64,000 bases of DNA from contig WLXD01000002.1 in the NCBI GenBank assembly GCA_012103255.1, positions 496,001 to 560,000 of the forward strand, given 5' to 3'. Shown one piece after another: positions 17,110-25,757 of this stretch. Positions within the stretch are counted from its first letter, which is position 1; each line of letters begins with the position of its first letter. Under the pieces are notes generated by a model. It was not told where the DNA came from and did not search any database. It worked only from the letters and a program-made list of their open reading frames with translations. This stretch comes from Acidobacteriota bacterium (GTDB lineage: Bacteria; Acidobacteriota; UBA890; WLXD01). A program made the translations under genes and the position numbers.

Positions 17110-17946
17110 ATGAAATCACGGCACAAGCACATGCTGGCCGCGCTCGTCTCGGCAGCCGTCCTGACCAGCTCGGGCACGGCACTCGCGCAGCAACAGGTGG
17201 ACGACCGCCGCACGGTCTCCGCGAATGTCCAAGTCGAGATCGAGGACATCATCGTCGGCAGTGTGCGCGTGATCGGCACCGACAGCAACGAAATGACGGT
17301 AACCGGTACGATCGGACCGGATGTCGACGAATTCGTCATCGAGGGCGGCCCGGAGTACGTAGAGATCTACGTCGAGTTCGAAGACTGGGACGACGATCAC
17401 AACGATGGCAACCGCCGCCGCTGGCGCGGGCGTGAACGCCACGACGTGGACGTTGACCTCGAGATCCACGTCCCGCGTGGGGCAACGCTCGACATTGAAG
17501 GTGTCACCGCCTCGTTCACTGTCGAGAACGTCGACGGCAACATCGAAATCGAGTCGGTCACCGGTGACATCGTCTACTCGGGCAACGCGTCGATGATCGA
17601 GCTCAACAACGTAACCGGCTCGGTTACCGCGACGGCCGGCAATCCGATGGAAGTCGATATCGAGAGCGTCAACGGCCACGTCACCTACACGGGGAGTGTC
17701 GGACCTCAGGGCGAGATCAGCATCGAGAACGTGAATGGATCGATCGATCTGTTCGTGCCGGGCAGCATCGACGCCACCTTCTATATCGAGACGATGATGG
17801 GCGGGATCGAGAACGATTTCGGTCAGGAGCCAGAGCGCGAGAGCCGCTGGGTTCCCTCGCAGGAGCTACGGTTCAGGAATGGCTCCGGCAGCGGCGAAGT
17901 CCACGTGGAAACCCTGCAGGGCGGAGTCAACATCCGGCGCCAGTAG
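17110..17946 (+). CDS. Exported DUF4097-type beta-helix-like protein
   Basis: 278 residues from the ATG at 17110, preferred over one at 17092 because GGAG lies eight bases upstream. The signal peptide (MKSRHKHMLAALVSAAVLTS) ends near LAQ. The mature part has many short strands of the form 'V.V.G....V.V.GTIG' and 'ENVDGNIEIESVTGDI', the ladder-like pattern of DUF4097 adhesin-like domains. A basic/acidic loop 'DDDHNDGNRRRWRGRER' interrupts it near 95-112. It is third in the sigma/anti-sigma operon. Function is unknown; an envelope stress response target is inferred. A strong terminator follows 26 bases after the stop. Confidence 0.82.
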   Translation: MKSRHKHMLAALVSAAVLTSSGTALAQQQVDDRRTVSANVQVEIEDIIVGSVRVIGTDSNEMTVTGTIGPDVDEFVIEGGPEYVEIYVEFEDWDDDHNDGNRRRWRGRERHDVDVDLEIHVPRGATLDIEGVTASFTVENVDGNIEIESVTGDIVYSGNASMIELNNVTGSVTATAGNPMEVDIESVNGHVTYTGSVGPQGEISIENVNGSIDLFVPGSIDATFYIETMMGGIENDFGQEPERESRWVPSQELRFRNGSGSGEVHVETLQGGVNIRRQ

Positions 17947-17972
17947 AGCCACGGCAGCACGGTACGGCAACG

Positions 17973-18004
17973 AGCCGGGAGTCCTCAGGGCTCCCGGCTT
18001 TTGC
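17973..18004 (+). terminator. Rho-independent terminator ending the second sigma operon
   Basis: AGCCGGGAG (17973-17981) and CTCCCGGCT (17991-17999) form a perfect 9-bp stem with a nine-base loop, followed by TTTTGCTTGG. It terminates the plus-strand sigma/anti-sigma/DUF4097 operon. On the other strand there is no T-run after the stem, so it is not a good terminator for the convergent VWA operon. Confidence 0.85.
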
Positions 18005-18011
18005 TTGGCCC

Positions 18012-20558
18012 CTACCCGACCTCGCCCTTGATGACGCGTACGCGACGCAAGAGCATGTTGGTCAGGTAGAACACCAGCGCGATAACGGCGAGTAGCGGCC
18101 AGAGGCGCGTAGGCCGCACCACCGTTTGGTCACCCGCGTCGAGCACCGCATCGACGCTCGCGTCGTAGGCGCCGGCCGTTGTTTCCGCGAGCCACTGGAG
18201 CCGCGCCACGTCCGGCGGTAGGTACCGATCTTCTGCATTGGGTGCCGGCAGCAGATGACGCTCGATTGAGGTGTCGTCGCCGCTCCAACGGATGGCCGCC
18301 TCGGCCTCAGCAGCAAGAGGCGTGCGGGCCTCGTACGTTCCTGGTGCGATCTGGTGGAGACTGATCTCCAGTTCCTCACCGCCAACATCCACGGTCACGG
18401 TCGGCCGCTCCGAATTGCGGAACTGCCCGCGGCTGTCGAGCAGACCGAGAGTCACCCGAGCCTCGCGGTCCTCACGGACGACCTCGAAGCGCGGCTCGCG
18501 GAAATCCTCTACACGGGCGGCTTCGCGCACGAGCTGGGTCCACAACTTGCCGAAGCCATCCCACTCAAGCCAGTCCGAGGCCCAGCGATTCTTGGCATCG
18601 GAGGCGAAGAAAACCGCCTGGCCGAGCCCGTACTGCCAGCGGGCCAGGATGGGATCTGGCTCGTCAGCGCCGCTATCCATCACGATTTCGGCGTTGTCTT
18701 TGGGCATTGTCCGGACGTACCCAGCCAGTTCCGGCATGTCTTCGCGCGTAATCCCGGCGAAGGCCTCCACCGTCTTGGTCCAGGCCGGCACGAAGGGCTC
18801 GTCTTCCTCGAGAGTGATGCCCTGAGCCATCTGGGTCTCATCCACGAAGATCTCTGGTACGCGGCTTGGATCCGAGATGAAGTAGCTGCGCCCGCCGCCC
18901 CAGTCGGCGATGGAGCCCAACAGGTCCCGATCCGCCTTGTCGCCCACAGCGACAGCGGAGACAGTGATCTCGTCCTCGCGCATCTGCGTCACGAGCGTCT
19001 CGTAGTCGTCCTCGTAGGTCTTGCCATCGGACAGCAGGATGACGTGTTTGACCTCTGCATCCGTGTTCTGGAGCGCGAGATAGACGTCTTCCAACGCCGG
19101 ATAGATGTTCGTCGGCGAACTCGCTTCGATACTCGCAATCCGTTCGTTGATGCGATCACGAGTCCGCGCCAGTTGGACCGGCACGGGCCAGTAGAAGTGG
19201 TAGTCGAATGCCAACAGCCCGAACTGCTGTTCATCTTCGAGCAGCGCGACGGCTGCCTTGCTGGCTTCCTTCGCCATCGCCATCTTGTCGCCGACCATGC
19301 TGTACGACTTGTCGAGCGCGATGACCAGAGCCAGATCCTTCGGCTCCCGCTCCGCCTTGAACCAGACAGGCATCGTGCGCTCGATCGCCGTGTCCTGATA
19401 GCCCTCTTCACCGAAAACCGACTCCCCGCCAACGACGATCAAGCCGCCGCCGAAGGTGGAGACCCAACTCTCCAGCGAGATCATCGCTCCGCGGTCGATC
19501 ATCCGAGCATCGACATCGCTGAGTATTACGGCGTCAAAGTCCTCGTAGCCGAGCGCGCTCGTCGGGAGATTGAACGGCGCGGCGGTGACGATGTCGAAGC
19601 CGCCTTCCGCAAGCGCGGTGAGTAGGTAGGCATTGCGATCCGGAACGCCTTCTACAAAGAGAACTCGAACCTTGGGCCGGGCAACCGTTGAGGCTCGGCC
19701 AACGTTGTTCTCGGTCACCGGATCGCCATCCAGGACCAGAGTCACATCAAGGTCGGCCACGCCCGCGTCATCCACGATCGGCAGCAGCACGATGTCCTGT
19801 ACCCCACCGGTGAGATCGACGTCTTCGGACAGGAGCAAGAGATCACGCGTAGTAACACGCAGGGTCGCGGGCGTCGGGTTCCGCGAGAACACGCGCACGG
19901 TCATCTCGAACGGCGCGCCAGCCGTTACAGACGCCGGGGTCGTTGCCGAGTCGATCCAGGCGCCGTCGCCGCCGCGTGCGGCCGCCGGGCGCGTAAAAAA
20001 TCGCACGCCATCGAGCGCGAGCCGTTCGACCGCCGCGTCCAGGTCACCAGAATTGTCGCGACCGTCAGTGAGCACAACGACGCGGGGCACGTGGTGGGGC
20101 GGGAGAGCCGCCACAGCACGATCAAGCGCGCCAGCAAGATCGGTCGCCGACCGATCGACCGCGCCAGCCACAGCTCCGTCCGACACGCGGAGAGTGCGGA
20201 AGGCGTCCGGGTCCTCGGCGCTCACGACGTTGTCGCCGAAGGCCACGAAACGCGTACTGTCCCCATCTCCCTGTTCGACGGCGTCTTCAACCCAGCGGAT
20301 GCCCTCTTCAATGGCGCGCGGATCGATGCTCTGCGAGACGTCGAGAACATAGGCAACAGCCAACCACGAGCCAGCGTTGGACAGCACGGGCTGCGCCATG
20401 GCCAGAACGGCCGCAACGAAGGCGATGATCCGCGCTCCCACCATCAGATCGACCTGGCGCGGATGGAACTCGATGAGGCTCGTGCGACGAGCCCACCAGA
20501 GCAGCAAGACGCCCGGTAGCAGGAACAGCGGCCAGGTATGGGTGAGCGAAAGACTCAT
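18012..20558 (-). CDS. Membrane protein with two VWA domains and a glutamine-amidotransferase-like region
   Basis: 848 residues from the ATG at 20558, which overlaps the preceding stop as ATGA. Two N-terminal helices (about 8-25 and 40-60) precede a first VWA domain with an intact metal site DVSQS near 73. A middle domain near 330-400 has the amidotransferase-like pattern 'GGGLIVVGGESVFGEEGY'. A second VWA domain follows near 415-580 with DKSYS intact. A C-terminal beta region and one last helix (about 815-835) end the chain. It resembles BatA/B-type and YegL-like proteins linked to MoxR chaperones. The likely role is a periplasm-facing platform that binds proteins through metal-dependent VWA sites. 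It is the last gene of the operon. Confidence 0.85.
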   Translation of the reverse strand: MSLSLTHTWPLFLLPGVLLLWWARRTSLIEFHPRQVDLMVGARIIAFVAAVLAMAQPVLSNAGSWLAVAYVLDVSQSIDPRAIEEGIRWVEDAVEQGDGDSTRFVAFGDNVVSAEDPDAFRTLRVSDGAVAGAVDRSATDLAGALDRAVAALPPHHVPRVVVLTDGRDNSGDLDAAVERLALDGVRFFTRPAAARGGDGAWIDSATTPASVTAGAPFEMTVRVFSRNPTPATLRVTTRDLLLLSEDVDLTGGVQDIVLLPIVDDAGVADLDVTLVLDGDPVTENNVGRASTVARPKVRVLFVEGVPDRNAYLLTALAEGGFDIVTAAPFNLPTSALGYEDFDAVILSDVDARMIDRGAMISLESWVSTFGGGLIVVGGESVFGEEGYQDTAIERTMPVWFKAEREPKDLALVIALDKSYSMVGDKMAMAKEASKAAVALLEDEQQFGLLAFDYHFYWPVPVQLARTRDRINERIASIEASSPTNIYPALEDVYLALQNTDAEVKHVILLSDGKTYEDDYETLVTQMREDEITVSAVAVGDKADRDLLGSIADWGGGRSYFISDPSRVPEIFVDETQMAQGITLEEDEPFVPAWTKTVEAFAGITREDMPELAGYVRTMPKDNAEIVMDSGADEPDPILARWQYGLGQAVFFASDAKNRWASDWLEWDGFGKLWTQLVREAARVEDFREPRFEVVREDREARVTLGLLDSRGQFRNSERPTVTVDVGGEELEISLHQIAPGTYEARTPLAAEAEAAIRWSGDDTSIERHLLPAPNAEDRYLPPDVARLQWLAETTAGAYDASVDAVLDAGDQTVVRPTRLWPLLAVIALVFYLTNMLLRRVRVIKGEVG

Positions 20559-22318
20559 ACCGTGATCCGACGGTGATAGGTAAGGCCTTCCAGAAGCAGC
20601 AGAACCGCTGCGACCGCGAGTAGGACCGGCCACAACGATCGAGCTGCCGGCGGCGAATCGAGTTCTGCGTCGGACCCTTCGAATATCGAAGCGTTCACGG
20701 CCGATCGGCCGCGACCGTCGAGGCGGGCAGCGTACGGCACTGCGCGTCCGCCACTTGAGGCCATGTAAAGACCCGGCCTGTTGATCTCGAACACTGTCCT
20801 GTCTCCAATCGCCCGGGCGTCCACGCGCTCTCCGCTATTTACTTCCGTCACGGAGGCATTGGGAATCTCCACCGCCACGGTACCGAGCCCGACCGACTGT
20901 GCGGGCGCGTCATCACGCAACCATTCCACAAGGTTGGTGGCAAGGATTGGGTAGCTCACCGACTGCGCCAAATCGGTTTCGTCGAGAGCAAACGTGAACA
21001 GCAGCCAGCGAACCGGCTGCAGCCCCGTGACGATCAGTGGCACCTCGGGCGTACCGGCGAGAACGATGGCATCAAGCGGATCGACAACAGTCGCCCGCGC
21101 GATTGCCACATCGTGCAGGTCGACGTAGCGAAGCAGAGGCGCGTCTCCGTCGAAGGGGAACCCGCCGACATCGGTCGCTTCGCCCGACTGAGCAGGCAAC
21201 CAGGACACCGTCGAGGGCGCGATTACAACCGCGTCGCGCTGGGGCACCGCCTGGGGTGCCCAGCCCTCGAAGAGAAACGCGTCCACGGCCGCAAGGTCCA
21301 CCGTCGGGTAGTCCGCCGGCGTGATCGTTGTCAGGTCCAGGTGAGGGACAGCGCCGAGCACCTGATTCAGGCCACCAGTTTCTGTGACGTACGTGAGACG
21401 CACATCGGACGTTCGCGGGAGCCAGACATGCGCCTGATCGTCCATCGGATAGCCATCACCGTCGACACTTGCCTCTGCCCTGAGCGGCCCGCCCTCGAGG
21501 GGCGTGAGGTCGAATGTGTTCCGATAGAGACCACCCGGCTGCAGATCGACGGGGCGGCGGAACTGAACGCCCGACCTGTCGCGCAGCGTGATGGTCACGG
21601 TCTGCGGGTCGTTCGAGAAGTTGCCAACTTCGAGGAATGCCTCGTAACGGTACGGATCGGTAGGTTGAGGTCGAATCTCGAACGCCGTCACGCCGGCATT
21701 GGTAACGGACTCGTAGACCCCCACCACCCGGACCGACGCCGGCACGGAGGCCGCGCCCACGCCGTCCGTGAGCAGCCACGTCTGGACGCCTTCGTCGGCC
21801 AACGGCAACTGCAGATTGCGGGCGGTCGGCTGGATATCAACGAGCGCGTCGCGAACCGCGTCACGATCGCGCGTTGCCGTGGCGACTACAGTCCCCATCG
21901 CGTCGAACACCGTGAAGCGATCGGCCGAAGATCCGCCCGCCAGAAGTTCGCCGGCCCGGTCCAACGCGTGGGCAAGCCGCGTGCGTCCGTCGCTCATGAC
22001 TGCCGCCATGGTCGGACGATTATCCACAACAAGCTGAATGTCGCGGGGCTCGCGGCCGGAGCGCCCCATCTCGGCCTCGCCAAATGCCGCCGCGAGCGAC
22101 AGACCGATAGCGAGTGCGATCAAGAGCGAGATCAGGCGCCGGAGCCATTCAACGAGCGATCGCCGCTTCTTGCGCTCGAGCACTCGCTCCCAGAGAAGCG
22201 ATGAAGACACGAGCGCACGGCGGTGCTGGATGCGCAGAAAAAAGATCACGAGAATCGCGGTAGCCGTAGCGCCCAGCAGCGCCCAGCCCATCGCTTGCGA
22301 CATGCCCAGGAAAGTCAT
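20555..22318 (-). CDS. BatA-like membrane protein with degenerate VWA domain
   Basis: 587 residues. The N-terminal BatA-type membrane region (helices near 10-28 and 62-80) flanks the family motif 'LWERVLERKKRRSLVEWL'. A VWA-like domain follows, but its metal site reads DNRPT (99-103) instead of DxSxS, so Arg replaces the first Ser. Metal binding is therefore doubtful. The rest is a beta-rich exported region, with a C-terminal helix near 560-580 and a basic tail. The start overlaps the DUF58 stop as ATGA (22315-22318). It probably pairs with the double-VWA protein encoded next. Confidence 0.82.
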   Translation of the reverse strand: MTFLGMSQAMGWALLGATATAILVIFFLRIQHRRALVSSSLLWERVLERKKRRSLVEWLRRLISLLIALAIGLSLAAAFGEAEMGRSGREPRDIQLVVDNRPTMAAVMSDGRTRLAHALDRAGELLAGGSSADRFTVFDAMGTVVATATRDRDAVRDALVDIQPTARNLQLPLADEGVQTWLLTDGVGAASVPASVRVVGVYESVTNAGVTAFEIRPQPTDPYRYEAFLEVGNFSNDPQTVTITLRDRSGVQFRRPVDLQPGGLYRNTFDLTPLEGGPLRAEASVDGDGYPMDDQAHVWLPRTSDVRLTYVTETGGLNQVLGAVPHLDLTTITPADYPTVDLAAVDAFLFEGWAPQAVPQRDAVVIAPSTVSWLPAQSGEATDVGGFPFDGDAPLLRYVDLHDVAIARATVVDPLDAIVLAGTPEVPLIVTGLQPVRWLLFTFALDETDLAQSVSYPILATNLVEWLRDDAPAQSVGLGTVAVEIPNASVTEVNSGERVDARAIGDRTVFEINRPGLYMASSGGRAVPYAARLDGRGRSAVNASIFEGSDAELDSPPAARSLWPVLLAVAAVLLLLEGLTYHRRITV

Positions 22319-23220
22319 GACAGGAACCGCCCGGATCGCATGACCTGCATGATGAGGTCCTCAAACGGGAAATTCGTGATCGTGCGCATGTAGCCGAAGC
22401 CGTAGAGCGTGCAGTAGCGTTCGATCTCTTCGCAGTACTCGTCGAAGACGTCACAGTAGGCGCTGAGCAGCGCCGGTGTGATGGTGATGTCCTGATTCCA
22501 CTCGGTCTCGGAATCCACGAGCGTGATCTCGCCGTTCAGCGGTGGCACGGCGTCCTCGGGCGTCACCACGTGAACAGCCAACAGGTCCTGGCGCTGATAC
22601 CGGACGATATCGAACGAGTGCCCGACCCCATGCGGGTCGAAGAAGTCCGAGATCACCACGGTGATGCCGCGCCGGCGGCTTGCGCCGAAGAACCGATGAA
22701 ACGCTCGGCCCGCGTGGGTCTCGTGACTCGAAGATACGCCGTTCAAGAAGCGAAAGATGTTGAAGATCTGACTCTTGGTGCGCTGCGCCGGGAGCTCCTC
22801 GATGACGCCGTCGGCGTAAACGACCATGTGAACCTTGTCGAGATTCGACAAGCCGACGTAGGCCAATGCCGCCGCGACGCGCTTTGCGTAGTCGAGCTTG
22901 CGCTTCCCCATCGACTTGCTGGCATCCACGAAGATGTAGACCGGCAGATCGGTCTCTTCCTCGAAGAGTCGCAGGATGAGTCGGTCGAGACGCATGTACG
23001 CGCGCCAGTCGACGGCCCGGAAGTCGTCGCCGGGAACGTAGCCGCGGTAATCAGCGAACTCGATCCCGGAGCCGACCTTCTTGGCCCGACGTTCGGCTTT
23101 GAATTGACCCGCGAGCAGGCGTTTGGACACCACGCTCAGGAGTTCGAGCTTACGCAGGAACTCCTCATCAAACGGCCCGGCGTCGTGCCGGTCCGCCGCG
23201 GTTTTTGCGGCAGTGCTCAT
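22315..23220 (-). CDS. DUF58 protein with VWA-like metal site
   Basis: 301 residues, the usual length. The DUF58 signature 'SGIEFADYRGYVPGDDFRAV' spans 51-70 and continues with DW. A VWA-like metal site FVDASKSMG gives D99, S101 and S103. The protein is cytoplasmic, with no membrane helix. DUF58 proteins are nearly always encoded next to a MoxR AAA+ ATPase and are thought to be their adaptors or clients, as here: the moxR gene ends 18 bases upstream. Nearby BatA-like genes suggest a Bat-type complex. The biochemical substrate is not known. Confidence 0.92.
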   Translation of the reverse strand: MSTAAKTAADRHDAGPFDEEFLRKLELLSVVSKRLLAGQFKAERRAKKVGSGIEFADYRGYVPGDDFRAVDWRAYMRLDRLILRLFEEETDLPVYIFVDASKSMGKRKLDYAKRVAAALAYVGLSNLDKVHMVVYADGVIEELPAQRTKSQIFNIFRFLNGVSSSHETHAGRAFHRFFGASRRRGITVVISDFFDPHGVGHSFDIVRYQRQDLLAVHVVTPEDAVPPLNGEITLVDSETEWNQDITITPALLSAYCDVFDEYCEEIERYCTLYGFGYMRTITNFPFEDLIMQVMRSGRFLS

Positions 23221-23238
23221 CGTCCGTACCCTGGGGCG

Positions 23239-24234
23239 CTAGTTCTCGCGCGGGCCGGGGAGGTTGTCGAGAATCGCCTGCAGAATCGTGTCGGGGTCGA
23301 CGCGGTCGGCCTCCCCCTCGAAGTTCAGCAGGACGCGATGCCGCAAGGCCGGCAACGCCACGCGCCGGACGTCCTCGGCGGACACATGGACGCGATCGTC
23401 CATGAGGGCACGAATCTTCCCGGCCAGGACCAGTGCCTGGATTGCACGCGGCCCGGCGCCGTAGCGCACGTAGCGACGTGTCTCGTCCACCGCTTCATCG
23501 AAATCAGGGTGCGTCGCCAGTACGAGGCGGATCGCGTAGTCCTGAATCGGCCGCGCGATCGGCACCGAGCGGACCGTAGACCGCATCTCGAGAATCTCAT
23601 CACCCGTCAGCACCGTGCCGACCTCTGGTGATTCGACCTGTGTCGTGCGATCCATGATGTCGTGCAGATCGTCCACCGACGGGAAGTCGAGCTTCAGCTT
23701 GAACAGGAACCGATCCAGCTGCGCTTCCGGCAGAGGGTAGGTCCCCTCCATCTCGAGCGGGTTCTGGGTAGCGAGCACGAAGAACGGCTGGTCGAGCATG
23801 AACGTGTCGTTGCCCACCGACACGCTGCCTTCCTGCATCGCCTCTAGAAGTGCCGACTGCGTCTTCGGGGTAGCGCGATTGATCTCGTCCGCCAAGACGA
23901 TTTGCGCGAAGATCGGCCCACGCTGGAAATCAAGATAGCGGTCACCCTCTGCATTCTCGTGCACGACGTTCGTGCCGATGATGTCGGCAGGCATCAGATC
24001 GGGCGTGAACTGGATCCGATGGAAATCCAGATGCAAGACGTCGGCGAGGGTGTGCACCAACTTGGTCTTCCCGAGCCCGGGAATCCCTTCGAGCAGCGCG
24101 TGGCCACCGGCCAACATCGCAATCAAGATACCTTCGATGACATCGTCGTTTCCGACAATGACTTTGCCAATCTCATTCTGTACGCGGCTGAACCGGTCTT
24201 GAAAGGTCCCGATTTGCTGCTCGGCTTCGATCAT
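23239..24234 (-). CDS. moxR: MoxR-family AAA+ ATPase
   Basis: 331 residues from the ATG at 24234, which overlaps the upstream stop as ATGA; a longer in-frame start is rejected because it would read through the upstream gene. Walker A GIPGLGKT lies at 50-57, Walker B 'VLADEINRA' near 110-118, and sensor-1 'VLATQNPLEMEGTYPLPEAQ' near 145-165. The C-terminal lid domain is complete ('RHRVLLNFEGEAD'). MoxR ATPases act as chaperones that activate VWA-domain proteins by ATP-driven remodelling. Here the partners encoded downstream are DUF58, BatA-like and double-VWA proteins. Confidence 0.95.
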   Translation of the reverse strand: MIEAEQQIGTFQDRFSRVQNEIGKVIVGNDDVIEGILIAMLAGGHALLEGIPGLGKTKLVHTLADVLHLDFHRIQFTPDLMPADIIGTNVVHENAEGDRYLDFQRGPIFAQIVLADEINRATPKTQSALLEAMQEGSVSVGNDTFMLDQPFFVLATQNPLEMEGTYPLPEAQLDRFLFKLKLDFPSVDDLHDIMDRTTQVESPEVGTVLTGDEILEMRSTVRSVPIARPIQDYAIRLVLATHPDFDEAVDETRRYVRYGAGPRAIQALVLAGKIRALMDDRVHVSAEDVRRVALPALRHRVLLNFEGEADRVDPDTILQAILDNLPGPREN

Positions 24235-25544
24235 GGGCGTTCGCCTTCTTCTTCGTCTTTCTGGTTGTCCAGTTCGCGCTGCGCTTTGAAATAGGCGAGC
24301 ACCAACTGCCGGTATTCCCAAGGAACGGATGCAGACTGGAGGAGGTCCTGAAGCGCGGCTTCGTCTGGACGAGCGACGTCGCGGAACTCAATCCGCGACT
24401 GCTCGGCCTTGGTTACCAGCTCTTCCTTCTCCTCTTCCTCGGGCTCCTCGGGATCCTCAGGAGGATCCTCCGCGGCCAGTAGCTCGCGCTGGAGTTGAAC
24501 CTCCAGCGTCTCGAGTTCGCCCAACTCAAGATCGAGTTCCTCACCACCGTCACGTGTCGCGTGCCCGACTTCCTCCTCGCCGAGCTCCATCTGCTCTATC
24601 TCTTCTCCGCCTTCCTGCAAGAAAACTTCTTCGCCAGCGGGCAGAGTTTGACCACTCTCTTCGGTTGACTCGCCCTGGCCGTCTTGCTGGCTCTGGTTGG
24701 GGTCGGGTTCCTGTTCGCCCTCGGACTCGGGCAGATCTTCAGGGTTGTCGACCTGCATCTCCTGCGGCTCGCCTTCCTGCTCGCCCTGGTCCCCTTCCTC
24801 TGCCTCCATGAACGATCCCTCGGGATCCTCGGGTGGCTCTTCGCCCTCGCCTTCCGGCTGCTGTTCCTCGAGAGCATTCTGGCCCTCGGCATCTTCGGAG
24901 TCGGGCTCGGGCAGCATGAGACGATCCTCGCGGGCCTGGTCCTCAAGAGGATCCGGCTCGCGTTCGGTGGTCTCTTCAAGCTCGGCGACGAGTTCGCCGC
25001 TGTCATCCTGCCCCAGTTCCGCGGCCAACTCCCCGAGCCGGTCCACCATGGGTTCGAAGACTCGCGGCACGGGCAAGAGGAGCAAAGCCGCCGCACCCAT
25101 GGCGCAGCCAAACACCACGCCCAATCGTTGTGGGCGTCGATTCGGAACGATCTCGCGCGGGTTCACACCAGCCGCCGTTTCGCCCGCTCGCCCCAGATGA
25201 AGGTCGACTAGTCCTCCTTCTTCCGGATGGCGCTCGAACCAGTAGGCCGACGTCAACTCGTCGAAGAGCCCGTCGCCCTCGTCCGCGCTGCGCGCGGCAC
25301 GCCAGAGCGGATACGCGGCACGCATTCGCGTCACCGCCCGGACAACCGCTGCCACCACCAACGGCACGAGCCAGAACCAGCTCACACTCCAGGCGCTTGG
25401 CAGAGTGGCATTCCAGAGCGACAGGAGCAGTGTCCCAGCACCGATGAGCAAGGCAGCGTCGGCGACCTCCTGCTTGAACGCATTGCTGCGCACGCGCGCG
25501 CGCAGCGCACGTAGCAAAGGGGTCACTGAGTGGTGCTCGGACAT
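24231..25544 (-). CDS. Membrane protein with a long acidic region, first gene of the MoxR operon
   Basis: 437 residues from the ATG at 25544, chosen for GGAAG upstream and because helices follow directly. The frame extends upstream but has no gene-like content there. Helices lie at about 28-45, 52-70 and 145-165. Residues 170-385 are dominated by Glu, Asp, Gln and Pro, with almost no hydrophobic stretch. The end carries 'VPWEYRQLVLAYFKAQRE', a motif seen near the end of DUF4175-like and similar proteins encoded beside moxR. The acidic region probably stays unfolded. The function is unknown, but the operon implies work with the MoxR/VWA complex. Confidence 0.75.
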   Translation of the reverse strand: MSEHHSVTPLLRALRARVRSNAFKQEVADAALLIGAGTLLLSLWNATLPSAWSVSWFWLVPLVVAAVVRAVTRMRAAYPLWRAARSADEGDGLFDELTSAYWFERHPEEGGLVDLHLGRAGETAAGVNPREIVPNRRPQRLGVVFGCAMGAAALLLLPVPRVFEPMVDRLGELAAELGQDDSGELVAELEETTEREPDPLEDQAREDRLMLPEPDSEDAEGQNALEEQQPEGEGEEPPEDPEGSFMEAEEGDQGEQEGEPQEMQVDNPEDLPESEGEQEPDPNQSQQDGQGESTEESGQTLPAGEEVFLQEGGEEIEQMELGEEEVGHATRDGGEELDLELGELETLEVQLQRELLAAEDPPEDPEEPEEEEKEELVTKAEQSRIEFRDVARPDEAALQDLLQSASVPWEYRQLVLAYFKAQRELDNQKDEEEGERP

Positions 25545-25757
25545 GAGACTTCCGGGGCGATGGCCGGACAAAGTGGCGTAAACCGTAGCATAACGAGGCA
25601 TGTCGTTCGGATTCACGTCGGGAGCCTCGCCGAGGCCGTGTGCGCGGGCCGGCGCGGGCATCGCGCGGATGTCGAAGAAGGCGACAAAGCATTTGCAGGG
25701 CATGGTCGAATGGGGCACATTTTCGGTGCCCTGAAACTCCTCCCGGACCTCTTCCAT

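Noticed and set aside
18354-22204. Long open frames on the plus strand (about 360-420 codons) opposite the VWA genes
   Set aside because: They lie opposite strongly supported minus-strand genes with clear domains, have no ribosome sites and read as Arg/His/Pro-rich high-GC shadow sequence.
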